The notes under the pieces were generated by a model that saw nothing but the letters and a program-made list of their open reading frames with translations, was not told the origin of the DNA and did not search any database. Position numbers and translations under genes: made by a program. Below, one piece after another: positions 43,912-56,751 of a DNA stretch of 64,000 nucleotides; within the stretch, counting starts at the first letter, position 1, and every line of letters begins with the position of its first letter. The stretch comes from Neoarius graeffei. Its lineage: Eukaryota > Chordata > Actinopteri > Siluriformes > Ariidae. Where the stretch lies: NCBI RefSeq assembly GCF_027579695.1, contig NC_083583.1, positions 21,321,099 to 21,385,098 of the forward strand, in the 5' to 3' direction.

Positions 43912-46900
43912 ATGGAGTCCCATGAGGAAAAGCCCATCATTTATACGATGGAGAATAAACCCATAGTGACATGTGAGTGTCGGCTTTTTCGCTTGTTGTT
44001 AGCATGTTAGCTTTGGGCATTTAGCTTAATGCTGCTGTGCGCGAGCGTTGCAGTGTCCACTGCAGAACTAGCCTTTAGTCCGCTTAGCGACGGGTTTCAC
44101 ATTTTATTCATAACTTTATTATACCGGATTATTTCATACGGGGGTGAATTTTCAACTCCCACCTGTATAAAGAGTGCCGTTAAAATGAATTAAAATTGGA
44201 AACATGGAGGATATATAGTATATACGGTGTACAGGGGTTAATATAACCTAGCATGTTGTCATTAAACTTATATTAATGTACATTCTGATTAGGGTTTGTA
44301 CTATATAAACCTTTTCACTATCTTAAGAGTCCACAGGAATGCCAGTGGGTGGAGTTTACTTAAAGACTGTACTGACATCTGAGATGTTAGCCGTACCATA
44401 TATTCCATCTGTAACCTTATATTAATAGCCCAGACAAGTAAAATGAATAATTGCATTTCTCCAGTTATGAATTGCCAACCAGCCCGAGTGCGCATGCGCA
44501 TATGCATGCATGCAGTTACACTGAATAATCAATCAATCAATGCAGCCCTGATTAAAGGAAAAGTACTAACGTGCTGCTGAACATGCTATATGGTAACGAC
44601 ACAGCAAAATCCCAGATTATATCCGGATTTAAAGCTGAAAATTAAACACTACAGCAGGTCCTGGTTACCTTGATGTCAGTACAGCTCTGTTACTTGGATT
44701 GCGTTTACATCTCTAACATACAGTATGATGCATCACCCAACCTTGCTCCCTTCAGCCGACTTTGAACAAACCGAACGATCGGGTCGAAAACCATAGAGTG
44801 AAGTTAAATCCTGGTAAATGTCAAGTTCTACATGCAAGCTTCGTGAGAGCTACTCCTGCACCGTTGTTAATTAATGGACAAACCCTGGAAATCGTGAAAG
44901 CCATCAAGGTGCTTGGACTCACTATACGGTGTGACTTGAAATGGAACTTGCAAGTTGATAACATGGTCTCATCCACAAACAGAAAACTCTTCGTTCTCTG
45001 TCGGCTAAAGCGTTTTGGAGTATCAGTTCCCGACTTGACGATAGTCGATATGGGTTATGTCCGACCCTCTTTGGAGTATGCTGCACCTGTGTGGCACCCG
45101 GCATTGACTTCTGTACAATCAGCTTCCTTGGAACGAGTACAGAAAAGGGCATGCAAGATAATCCTTGGGACTAAATACAATGACTGTTACATCCTTGTCC
45201 ACACTGAATCTCTGCTCCCTAGCGCATCGACGCACCACCATCTGTGCCAAATTCGCTCAAACGCTTTTGAACTCGGTTCCGAGCGTGGCTTCCACCACTC
45301 AGGCAACATATTACGGGTCGGAACACATGTGGTTCTAATAAATTTGACACTCTCTTTTGTCGCACCAGTAGGCACAGAAATTCAGCTATACCTTATCTAG
45401 TAGACATATTGAACAAGAACTGATTGATACAATAGGCTCATTTTACTTAAATCCTTTCATGTTGCCCCAAAACCTGTTCTCAAGACTCTCACATCATCAT
45501 CTTTATTTACTGAATTAATTTGGATTGTTTTAATTGTCCTGTTGTGTTTATTAATCTTAAATTCTGTGTTATATTTATTTTAAGTTGTATAATATGTACA
45601 TATTTTTAATTTTTGACATTTTTGTATGACCTATTGTTAAATCAACTCTATTCAGACAACATCTGCAATGTTGATGAATAAAGTATACGATACGTATACG
45701 GTGTCCATCACAGGTTTGATGCTGTTGCATATGATACCCAATATTCTTCAAGATCAAGTCATTAAATCTGAAACATGCCTGATATCTGGTCACTTGATTC
45801 ACATCTCAGCAGCCACGTCCAATTCTCTTGTTCATTCTAAAGTCATTGTTAAGTGATGATCGGTTGGGTCAGAAGTCATCATTTGGTGCATGTGAATCAT
45901 AGAAGATAGTTGGTGGAGTCCAGATGAAATAAATTGTCTTATTTTCTGCAGGGTCATTTTCACACCAGGCTGTCAATGAGGACATTCCAGGATAAGCTAT
46001 GATAATTCCGAAGTGCCGAACTAAACTCTTTCAGACTGGTTATTTTAATAGGTTGCCTAAGCTTTGGAATACCCTGCCTGTTTCTTTACGTTCCTGTAGA
46101 TCTGTTAAGCAATTTAAAGCTCAATTAACTACTTACTATACTAATGCTTTTAATAATGCTTTTGACATTAATGTTTTTAATACTTGGAAATCCATTTGCC
46201 TTAAGTGCTGCTCTTCCTGAAATATTCTAACAACTAATGTTTGCTGTTATTGAGTAGATGTAGAAATTCTCAGTCAGTTTTTTTAAGTATAAATAATATT
46301 ATAAATATTAGGCCATAGTAATTGAAACGTAATAATTATAAATTTTATTCTTTTCTTATGAGATTTTTAGAATATAGTTTAATTCGTGGTATCCACAAGC
46401 ACGTTTCTATGAGGCGAATGTTTTTCAGGCTTCTGCTGAACGGGCTTTTGAATATCAATTAAGTATAGATGATGATTTAGTTTTATTTATATGTACATGC
46501 CTTTTTTTTTATTTAATAGGGCACACTGTTATTGGATCCTAGCTCTGTTGTGTGACCCCCACCATTATATTTATCATATGTGTATATTTTAATACTTTTT
46601 TTTAATGTTTATTTATTGTATCTGAGGTGGAAGCTTAATAAAACAAAAAAACAAAGCTCAAGTCTTTAAAGCAAAATACAAAGAGTTTGAATACTGCAAT
46701 AAAGATGATGGAAACAACCGAATCATTTGTTCTTTCTATCGCAGTGATACGACCAGTAAAGGGTAGTTTCCAGCCTAGTGACAGGGAATGATCTATTCAC
46801 AGGAATCAGAAATGGGTTAGGACGTGCGTATGTGTAAACAGATGGGACAAGATTTATTGAATTGGTGATATGTGGTATCCTTACGTGCATGCTGATGAAA

Positions 46901-49900
46901 TGCTATATCATAATAACCTTTTGTTGCATTTCACAGCATTGCACATGATATCTGGCATTTTTTTCAAAATGTTATTGAGTAAACAGAATTGTCGGATTGC
47001 TCTCCTTGCGATCGAATGAGACACATGCAGGGCTGTCTAAAATAAGAAGTCTTAGAGGGCAGCTGTCCTTATGCTGCCTCCCAAATGGGACCGATTTTAT
47101 CTAATGAGCAGAAACACTGCCGAAAATATGGCCTACCTTGGCAGCCATCTTCTGAATGGAACACAAGGGTAGTGGTGGTCAGTGATGTTTTAAGGCATCA
47201 AATAATGAGTATCTTTTAACTAATTATATGGTATGTTTGAATATACATTTCTTTGTCTTGTAAAATCCAAACCCCAGTGCTTGTTTAGTAAAGGTGTGGC
47301 ATTCACCCTTTTTGTTAGGGTGTGTGTCTTCATAGGATGACAACCCAAACACATTCTTTCACTTCCATTTCTTACATGACTATGTATTTTAACGTTCTGT
47401 TGCATTTTCAAAAAGCAATTAGGTGAGTTTATAAAGAGATATAGTACAACCATGCAGAAACGTCAGTTCTTGTAGCTGTTGCAGTACGTGAAGGTGTGAA
47501 AGTGGCATATGTGGTTGGGGGGGACTACTTAATAATTAGCGTTTCAGTGTTACCAGAGAAAGTATCCGAAGATACTAATGGGAAAACACAATAACCCTGA
47601 ATCCTGTGTGTTTGTGCATGATGTATAGGTGCTGGGGACCAAAACCTCTTAACTGCTCTTTATAGCCTGCTGGCACAGCAGCTTCCCCGGGAGCCTATGG
47701 AGTGGAGAAGGTGAGTCTGTCCATTATTCATTTTTAGAGAACTGTATAATAGCGTAATCATCATCAGACATTATGACTGGTATGCTTCAGGATGAGAATT
47801 TCTCAGTGTTAAATTTTTCGTTCATTAATTTGTATGTATTTGCACATTGCAGATGCTTGGTTAGCAATGTGCATCTGCAGAATATGGCCAAAAGGTTGTG
47901 GACACCTGACCATCACACTCCTTTGTGCTTTTTGAACATGACATTCCTAATTTAGTCCTCCTTTTGCTACTGTTATATAACCTCCACTCTTCTGGGAAGG
48001 TTTTCCCACTAGATTTTAGACCGTGGCTGTGGAGATTTGTGTTCATTCAGCCACAAAAACATTATTGACATCAGGCAAGGAGGCCTGAGGCGTAGTCAGT
48101 GTTCCAGTTCATCCCAAAGGTACTCGGTGGGGTCGAGGTCATGGCTCTGTGCAGGCCACTCGAGTTATTCCGCTCTACCCTTGGCAAACCATGTCTTCAT
48201 GGAGCTTACTTTGTGCACAGGGGCATTGTCATGCTTGAGCAGGTTTGGGCTGCTTAGTTCCAATGAACGGAAATTTTAATGTGAAAGCATAGAAAGCTGT
48301 TCTGTACAGTTGTGGGCTTCAAACTTTGTGGCAGCAGTTTGGGGAAGAACCACATATGGGTGTGATGGTCAGGTGTCCATAAACTATTGGGTAAATGGTG
48401 TATTTTGCTGTATTTCACACCCCAGCTCCATTCAAGATGATGGGGAACTAATCTTTGAACGCCTTTAGAAAAAGAAGCAGCCTTATTTGTCACGTGCACA
48501 CTCAAGCACAGTGAAATTTGTCCTCTGCATTTAACCCATCTGAAGTAGTGAACACACGCATGCATACACACAAGTGAGCAATGAACACACACATACCCAG
48601 AGCAGTGGGCAGCTATGCTGCAGCACCCGGGGAGCAGTTAGAGGGTTAGGTGCCTTGCTAACCACACGTCTAATACCCATGTTAACCTAACCACATGTCT
48701 TTGAACCATGGGGGGAAACCGGAGCACCCGGAGGAAACCCACGGGGAGAACTTGCAAACTCCACACAGAAAGGCGTCCGTCGGCCACTGGGCTTGAACCC
48801 AGAACCTTCTTGCTGTGAGGCGACAGTGCTAACCACTACACCACCGTGCCGCCTACCTTTTTGCTAAAGCACTTATTATGAGATAGAAAGGAGTCTGTAG
48901 CTGGGGAATTATGTAAAATATCATGATTCCTCATGATGCACAATACATATCTCAAATATTTGATATTTAATATTTGTTGTCAAGGACACAAAACTTCAGA
49001 AGAACTGTGTGTGTGTGTGTGTGTGTGTAATATAAATAAAAACGGTTTGCAACCAAGTGCGAAGCGGCTGGGATTTTCATTTTTCATTTATTTATTTAAA
49101 AGGGCATTGCACGTTAATCAGAAAAACTGTAAATGTGCCAGTGTTAGCCAGCAGGCTAATTTTCAACTGCAGTCCTTAGGCATAATGTTTGTAAACCCAT
49201 GTGACCAACTTTTATAAAAGCCAGGTTGATAAAAACAGTAACAGAACAAAGTGTTTACACATCAGACAAGCCATCAAGACACTCCCATCACTACAAACTG
49301 AATCAGTCTTACAAATACAGCCACTAAAACAGTAGACAACAACATAGACCGAACGGGAGACGTCATACACCATACCACAAAGAATGCCAGAGACGACAAC
49401 ACCTTATAGACAGGACAAAAGACGTCACTCACTATCATACACTCTGGCAACAGACAACATTTGATTGGAAATAGGGGAAGGCCAGTGTCTATGGTGGAAG
49501 TATCATGTAGTTAGCTACATGATACATTGATTGTTTAGAAACCATTCCTTTAGGTAGTGACTAAACGTACTATAAGAAGTGCAGTTTCTTATGTCAGTTG
49601 GTAAAGTATTCCATAAGTTAGACGCTCTCACAGAAAAGTACAGTCGACTAAAAGCACTGTACCTATGAGGGATTACACAGTTGCCTCTTAGGGCAGAACT
49701 TGTTAGATTAGATTAGATAAAACTTTATTGATCCCTTTGGGCGGGTTCCCTCAGGGAAATTAAGATTCCAGCAGCATCATTACAGAGAAAAGAAATAGAG
49801 AAAACTTCTAGATAAATTAAAATAAATTAAGTATTTACATATACAAATATATAAAAAGAATAAGATAGGGGGGAGGGGGGGAAAAGGAGGGGGGGCAGCA

Positions 49901-52900
49901 GTAGGAGAGATATTGCACTTTATATTGCACATTGTCTGGTATTGCTTATTGTTAGGCTAGGCTACTGCTCCTTCCCATCCTCTGTCCTCCTGTTACCCAG
50001 GGATGAGAATTTTCCGCCGATCGGCGGATTTCCGATTTTTTCAGACCAAAATGATGGTTTTTGAGATCGATGTAAATTCGTTGAGAAATTTTCAGGGGGG
50101 GATGTATGGTTAACGATCTGTGGTCACCTTATAACGCAGACATCCCAAGTCTCCCGGAAGTTCCGGGAGTCTCCCGCATGTGGTTACCTGATGTCTGCAA
50201 ATTGGAGAAAATCTCCCGGTAATCTAGAGCAAGCGAGCAAGAGCGTGCACGCGAAACATTAATATCTGCATCGCGCATCTTAGAATGTGCGCATGCGACG
50301 GAGTGCGCGAGGGAGCACGAGAGAGACTGTGTGTGCGCCTGTTCATGTAGCGCATGCTAGACAAAGAGCATCCTGATTGGGTTACTCAGCAAAATAAGCC
50401 AATCAGCTTTCAGTGTGGGCGGGCTTTTATCTCTTTTCTCGAGGGCCGAAGTTTCCAGTTGAGCCAGTGCAGCCTACAGGATCGGCATGACAGAGAGAGA
50501 GCGCGCGCCCTAAAAAACGAAAGTACAAAACCCACTTCACCTCAGATTACACAAAAGAATATCCCTGTCTAATAAGGGTCAAAAATAATGACAGTTTTGC
50601 GCGATGTACTGTTTGCAACAGTGGTTTCAGCATTGCCCATGGTGGCTTAAATGATTGTAAAAGACATGTTGAGGTGAGTAGTGTCATTTCATGTGCATTA
50701 TATTTAGGTCTACAACAGGCTGTCATGAAAAGACCAAACTTATTGAAGATTTCTGTCAAGTAACAATGTATGAATATACATCATATATATCAAATACACG
50801 TCATATATAAGTGTGTATCTTTTTATAAATGGGGTTAGCTTATCTAATGTAGCATGTTGGGGAGAATCATAGTATCGTATCTATAGTTCTGATAAAATTT
50901 TAGGTATGATGCCGTGTATAACTCTCCTACTTATTGCCCATTTCATGGGGGGGGGGATTGCTGGCATGTGCCGCGCGGGAGCGTCTGCTCAAATTTCTTA
51001 GGCCGAGATGAACTTATAGTTTTTGATTTTTTTTTTTTAAATTTCCAATATGTAATGCCAATTGTACATGCCTGTTCTTTAATTCAAAATCACCATCTTG
51101 ATCTTCAAACTGACCATATGGTATCTGTATTACATTACACAACATCCCGTCCAGAAAAACCTAGTTAGTACACACAACAGTTGAAAGGGAAGTGATAAGT
51201 GATGTTGAATGTTGCCTGCTTAATATGCAACACCTCCTGCTACCATGATAACATCAGAAGAAAGCTTAAGAGAATTATATGATAGAACTTTTTTTCTGGT
51301 TTGCACTTCATTTTAAAGGATTAGAGTATTCAAAGACATGAATAGCAAAAATGCAGAAATATAATACTGTAGAGCTCGTTTATATTAAAAGGTGCATTGA
51401 TTTTTTGAAATCATCAAATGTGAATTGATTAAAAACAAGTCTCTTGTACCATATTAATCATTTTCACCTGGTAGTCCACCAAGAAGGGGAATTTATTTTC
51501 AAATAAATTGCAACTTTTGCTGATAAAATTAATGGTTTTGGGGGTTAAAAAATAGCCCCAAATCATTAGCTCCCGCCCCCTGGGCCCCCGCCGGGGCTCT
51601 GCCCCTGGGCCCCGCTGGGTGCCTGCGGCCCCCAAACCCCCGTCTTTTTTCAGACTTTTTAAATATTTTTCATTCTCATCCCTGGTTACCCCTCCTCCCC
51701 CCCAGAGAGGAGTTGTACAGTCTGATGGCGTGAGGGACAAAGGAGTTTTTGAGTCTGTTCGTCCTGCACTTGGGAAGGAGCATTCTGTCACTGAACAGGC
51801 TCCTCTGGTTGCTGATGACGGTGTGCAGAGGCTGACTGGCATCGTCCATGATGTTCAGTAGTTTGTCCATAGACCTCTGCCACCGTCACCAGAGAGTCCA
51901 GCTTCATGCCGACCACAGAGCCGGCCTGCCTGATCAGTTTGTCCAGCCTGGACGTGTCCTTCTTGGATGTGCTGCCCCCCAGCACACCACGGTGTAAAAC
52001 AGGACACTGGCGACCACAGACTGATAGAACATCCACAGGAGTTTCCTGCAGATGTTAAAGGACTGCAGCCTCCTAAGGAAGTATAGCCTGCTCTGTCACT
52101 TCCTGTATAAGTGTTTGGTGTTGCAAGTCCAGTCCAGCTTGCTGTCCAGCCACAGCCCGAGGTACTTGTAGGAATCCACAGCCTCCACCTCGACTCCCTC
52201 AATCAGAACTGGTCGTGACCTTGGTCTGGACCTCCCAAAGTCAATGACCAGCTCCTTGGTCTTCAAGGTGTTGAGCTGCAGATGGTTCCTGTTGCACCAC
52301 ACAGCAAAGTCCCTCACCAGGCTCCTATACTCCTCCTCTCTGTTGTCACTGATGCATCCAGCAATGACTGTGTCATCGGCAAACTTCTGAATGTGACGCA
52401 GCTCCAAGTTGTAGCAGAAGTCTGCAGTGTACAGGGTGAAGAGAAGAGGGGCCAGCACTGTGCCCTGGGGTGCTCCGGTGCTGCTAATCACAGTGTCAGA
52501 CGTGATGTCCTTCAGCCTAACGTACTGCGGCCTGTCAGTGAGGTAGCTGGAGATCCAGGTGACCAGGCAGGGGTCCACTTGCATCCTGTTCAGTTTGTCC
52601 TGAAGCAGTAGGGGCTGGATGGTGTTGAAGGTAGCTTGTAGCTTTACTGTTAGAATCTTTCTGCTTTATGAAAGCACAAAGTGGTGGTGGTGCCTTACCA
52701 TTTATGATTTTAAAAAATTCAATAGGCATCAGTGTGTTTAATCAAGTTGTCCCAGCTAAGGATGTTATATTTATCAAGTATATTACAGTGATGATAGAGC
52801 TTGGGCTTTCTATCTAGCACCTTGAGAGCTTGCTTATACAGTGATAGGATAGGCTTCAATGTTGTGCTTGTGGCCTGGATCCAACTTGTCGTACAGTAGG

Positions 52901-55900
52901 TTACATGAGGCATAATCATTACATTCATAAAAAGCTTCAACATGTGTTGTCAGACAGTTTCTAATATATCTAAAATTTAACAAATTGTACCTAGTTGTCT
53001 GCATTACCTTTTTTACTTGTTTTTTAAAAGAGAAGTTTGAATCTAGGATAATACCTAGATATTTAAAAGGAGAGACTGTTTGGACGATCTCTCCAGATAT
53101 CTGGACTTTAGGATCACAGTCTGATGCAGTGTTTGTCTTGCTAAAAAACATGCAGACTGTTTACATTAAGGTACAGTTGAGTCAGTAAGCCATTTTTGCA
53201 CATGCACCATTGTTTCACTAAGTTTAGCAGCTGCTTGTGCTTTAGTTTTTGCATGGACATAGATGACTGTATCATCAGCATGCATCTGTACTTCACATCC
53301 TTTACATGCTGATGGTAGGTCATTTATATACAAAGTGAATAAAATTGGTCCTAGGACCAATCCCTGGGGTACACCCATTTTCATTGCTTAAGGGTGGTGA
53401 TGTTTCACCACTCACCCTCACACACTGAACCCTATCCGATAGATAGGATCTCATCCAGTTTGTTGCATTGGAAGAGAAGCAGGTAAGCTTGTGAATGAGT
53501 ACATTATGATTCACAGTATCACAGGCCTTTTTAAGATCCAGAAAAACAGCTCCAACAACAACACCTTTATCCAGTTTTAATGAGGTTGAGAATCAGCACC
53601 TCCAAGTCCGTGGCCATGGCGCTCAGCTGGAAATGGGTGGAGTGCCTACTCCAGATCAGGGGGGAGTTGTTACCTCAAGTGGAGGAGTTTAAGTATCTCA
53701 GGTTTTGCTCACGAGTGAGGGTAAGGGGGGGCGGGAGTTGGACAGACGGATCGGAGCAGCGTCAGCAGTGACTACGTTTACATGCACATCCAAATCGAGC
53801 TGCTGTCGGTAATCGAGCTGAAGGTCCCAGCAGGGTGCCAGAGAAATCCAATCCTACATGCACAGTGTTTAAATCGAGCTATTGTTATGAGGTGCATTGT
53901 GCACCCGAGCCACAGGTGGTGCTACACGCCCCATCGTGTTGGTACACTTCCGGTTGTCGTCATGAAGAGCTATTCAAAAGTATTAACAAAGTGACTACAG
54001 GCGGAAATTAGCATGCACTGCTATAACCTGGTACAGACATCTGTCCTGACCACAGGGATAATGTTTAATTTGTGCACTGTCCCTTTTAAAAATAAAATAA
54101 ACTCTAAGAAGAGTGTTTGTAGTTTGTATGTACGAACAGAAGTGTTCCTAATAAAGTGGGCGCCTAAGGTGAAGTGTCATGCCGACCGAGGCTGTTTTTT
54201 TTTTTTTTTTTTTTTCCGACACAATTCACAGCTATGCAACAGCTGTACAGATGTATTTGGTGATACAGTAAGTGAGCTAAATTTTAACAGTGCAAACAAT
54301 GCCACAAAAAGAAAAAATTCATGCCGTTGTCATGCCGACCGAGGCTGTTGTGTTTCCCTTGTGGTCTTGTCACTTCCGGAAGGGGCAGTGCTGAAGTAAG
54401 TAGCTCGAATGCGTAGCTCAATAGGGTATACATGCACTAAGTAGCTCGGTAGAAATCGCATAATCTAGGTCGTGTAGCTCGATTCCAAGAAATCAAGTTC
54501 GGTTCAATTTCAGCCGAATTAAGGTGTATACATGGCATTTTGAACTTCGATTTCAGTCGAGCAACGGCAGAAATTCGATTCTCTCTATGTGCATGTAAAC
54601 GTAGTCAGTGATGCGGACACTAAACCGGTCTGTGGTGGTAAAGAGAGAGCTGAGCCAAAAGGCAAAGCTCTCAATTTACTGGCCCACTCTCTACGTTCCC
54701 ACTCTCACTTATGGTCACGAACTATGGGTAGTGACTGAAAGAACGAGATCACGGATACAAGCGGTAGAAATGAGTTTTCTCCGCAGGGTGGCTGGGCTGT
54801 CCCTTAGCGACAGGGTGAGAAGCTTGGGAGAGACTCGGAGTAGAACCGCTGCTCCTCCACATCGAAAGGAGTCAGTTGAGGTGGTTCGGGCACCTTGTTA
54901 GGATGCCCCCTGGATACCTCCCAGGGGAGGTTTTCTGGGCATGCCCCCGAAAGAGCTGGTGGAGGTGGCCGGGGAGAGGGAGGTCTGGGCTGCTCTGCTT
55001 AGGCTGCTACCCCCGTGACCTGGATCCGGATAAGCGGTAGAAGATAAATGGATAGAAATAAAAATAAAGGCTGACATTAAGTGGTACATCAGATGTATTC
55101 CATTCAGCTAGCATGATATTGAACGAGTTGAAGACAAGTTACCATGAAAAAAGTTATACATACACATTCCTTTCAGGTGATCAGTGTGTCTTTCTGTCTC
55201 AAAATCTTCCATAGTTAACAAAGCAAACCTGGTGGCCATGCTTGTTTACAGATTGTCACTAGCGCGGAAGTTTTACACGTCTGATGTGCAACATCATGTT
55301 TTGACAACCATGCAGTATCATAAACCATATTCAACGCTCATTCTCCATTGGGTAGAGTGATGTAATACACGTAGGATAAGCAATATGTTAACAATATTGC
55401 ATGCTATGAAACCTGTTAGAAGGGAATGGAATACATGTTTTTATTCCATCAGAAAAAGTGTCCTGTATGTATAATAATTCTCTACATGTCTGTGAAGGTT
55501 CTCAGTCATCCAGGTCATCGTAACCCGTTTGTGCTAAAGAAGGCAACCGGACTTGCTTGAAATCCTTGAAGCCGTTTCACACCTCATCCGAAAGGCTTCT
55601 TCAGTTCTGTCTGACTACCTACTAGTCAGACAGAACTGAAGAAGCCTTTCGGATGAGAGGCGAAACGTCTTCAAGGATTTCAAGCAAGTCCGGTTGCCGC
55701 CTTTAGCACATATAGAGAATTCTGTATGTAACTTGTGAGGAAATTAATGAAGTTGTTTTGATAAATTTGGGTACTTTGTGTCTATATGATAAAAAGTGCA
55801 TCACGTGTGCTTGAAGAGAGATATATCCGCACATAAACTGCACAGACCTTACTGCAGTGTCCAGCTTCATGACTTCAAAGGAAGTAGGTTAGTCTTAGGG

Positions 55901-56718
55901 CATTATCTAACTTCTGGCGTAATCCAAAAACATGATTGGTTGAAATTAATTCATGGGAATACAAACTGTCCCAAGTCTCTCCCCGCTTTCCCCTATTTTA
56001 CTTGTGGGCTCATACATTATAGAGCAAAGCATTGCTTGTTTTGCCTCCTATCACTCTAAAACATCCTGGATCTGGAGAAATTCGTAGACATGGTCCATTT
56101 TTCATGCATAATTCGTTATATGATAATAGCAGTCATTGCAAGACTTGTCCAGTGTTAATTACCTTGCGTTTTGGATCTTTTTGCAACATTAGATTTGTTA
56201 AAGAAGTCAGTAATGTTCTCTTGCCGCTTTGATGTGTTTGCTGTCACGTGTGCGGTTGCTTTAATTTTGTGTAGAATTTTACCTGTGTAACAAAACCTTG
56301 ATACATCGATAATGGGCCCACCATGGAAGACGTTTTTATACATTTCTGGTGCTATCATATTGTCAGTTTTTACTTGTCTGTTAACTTTGTACTTCATTGA
56401 TTGAGATCTTTGTCATTAATCAGATCATGCAATTTTTACTGGCAACAAAATATGCGAATAAACAGACTTCACTTTTATGAAGTGCAAATCTAACTCTGCT
56501 AGATAGCGCATGTACAGTGCTGACACAGATACGAGTAAACGATGGTTGTCCTAGCGCAAACACGATTCTTGTTGTCTTAAAATATACAGGGGGCTGCAAA
56601 AGTAGGTATACAGTAAGGATTATTCCAGTATTATAATAGCGGTGCTAGGTTTCATTTAATACTAACATTTTGTGCGAATGTTTTTTCATTACTGTATACC
56701 TACTTTTGCAGCCCCGTG

Positions 56719-56751
<33 letters not shown>

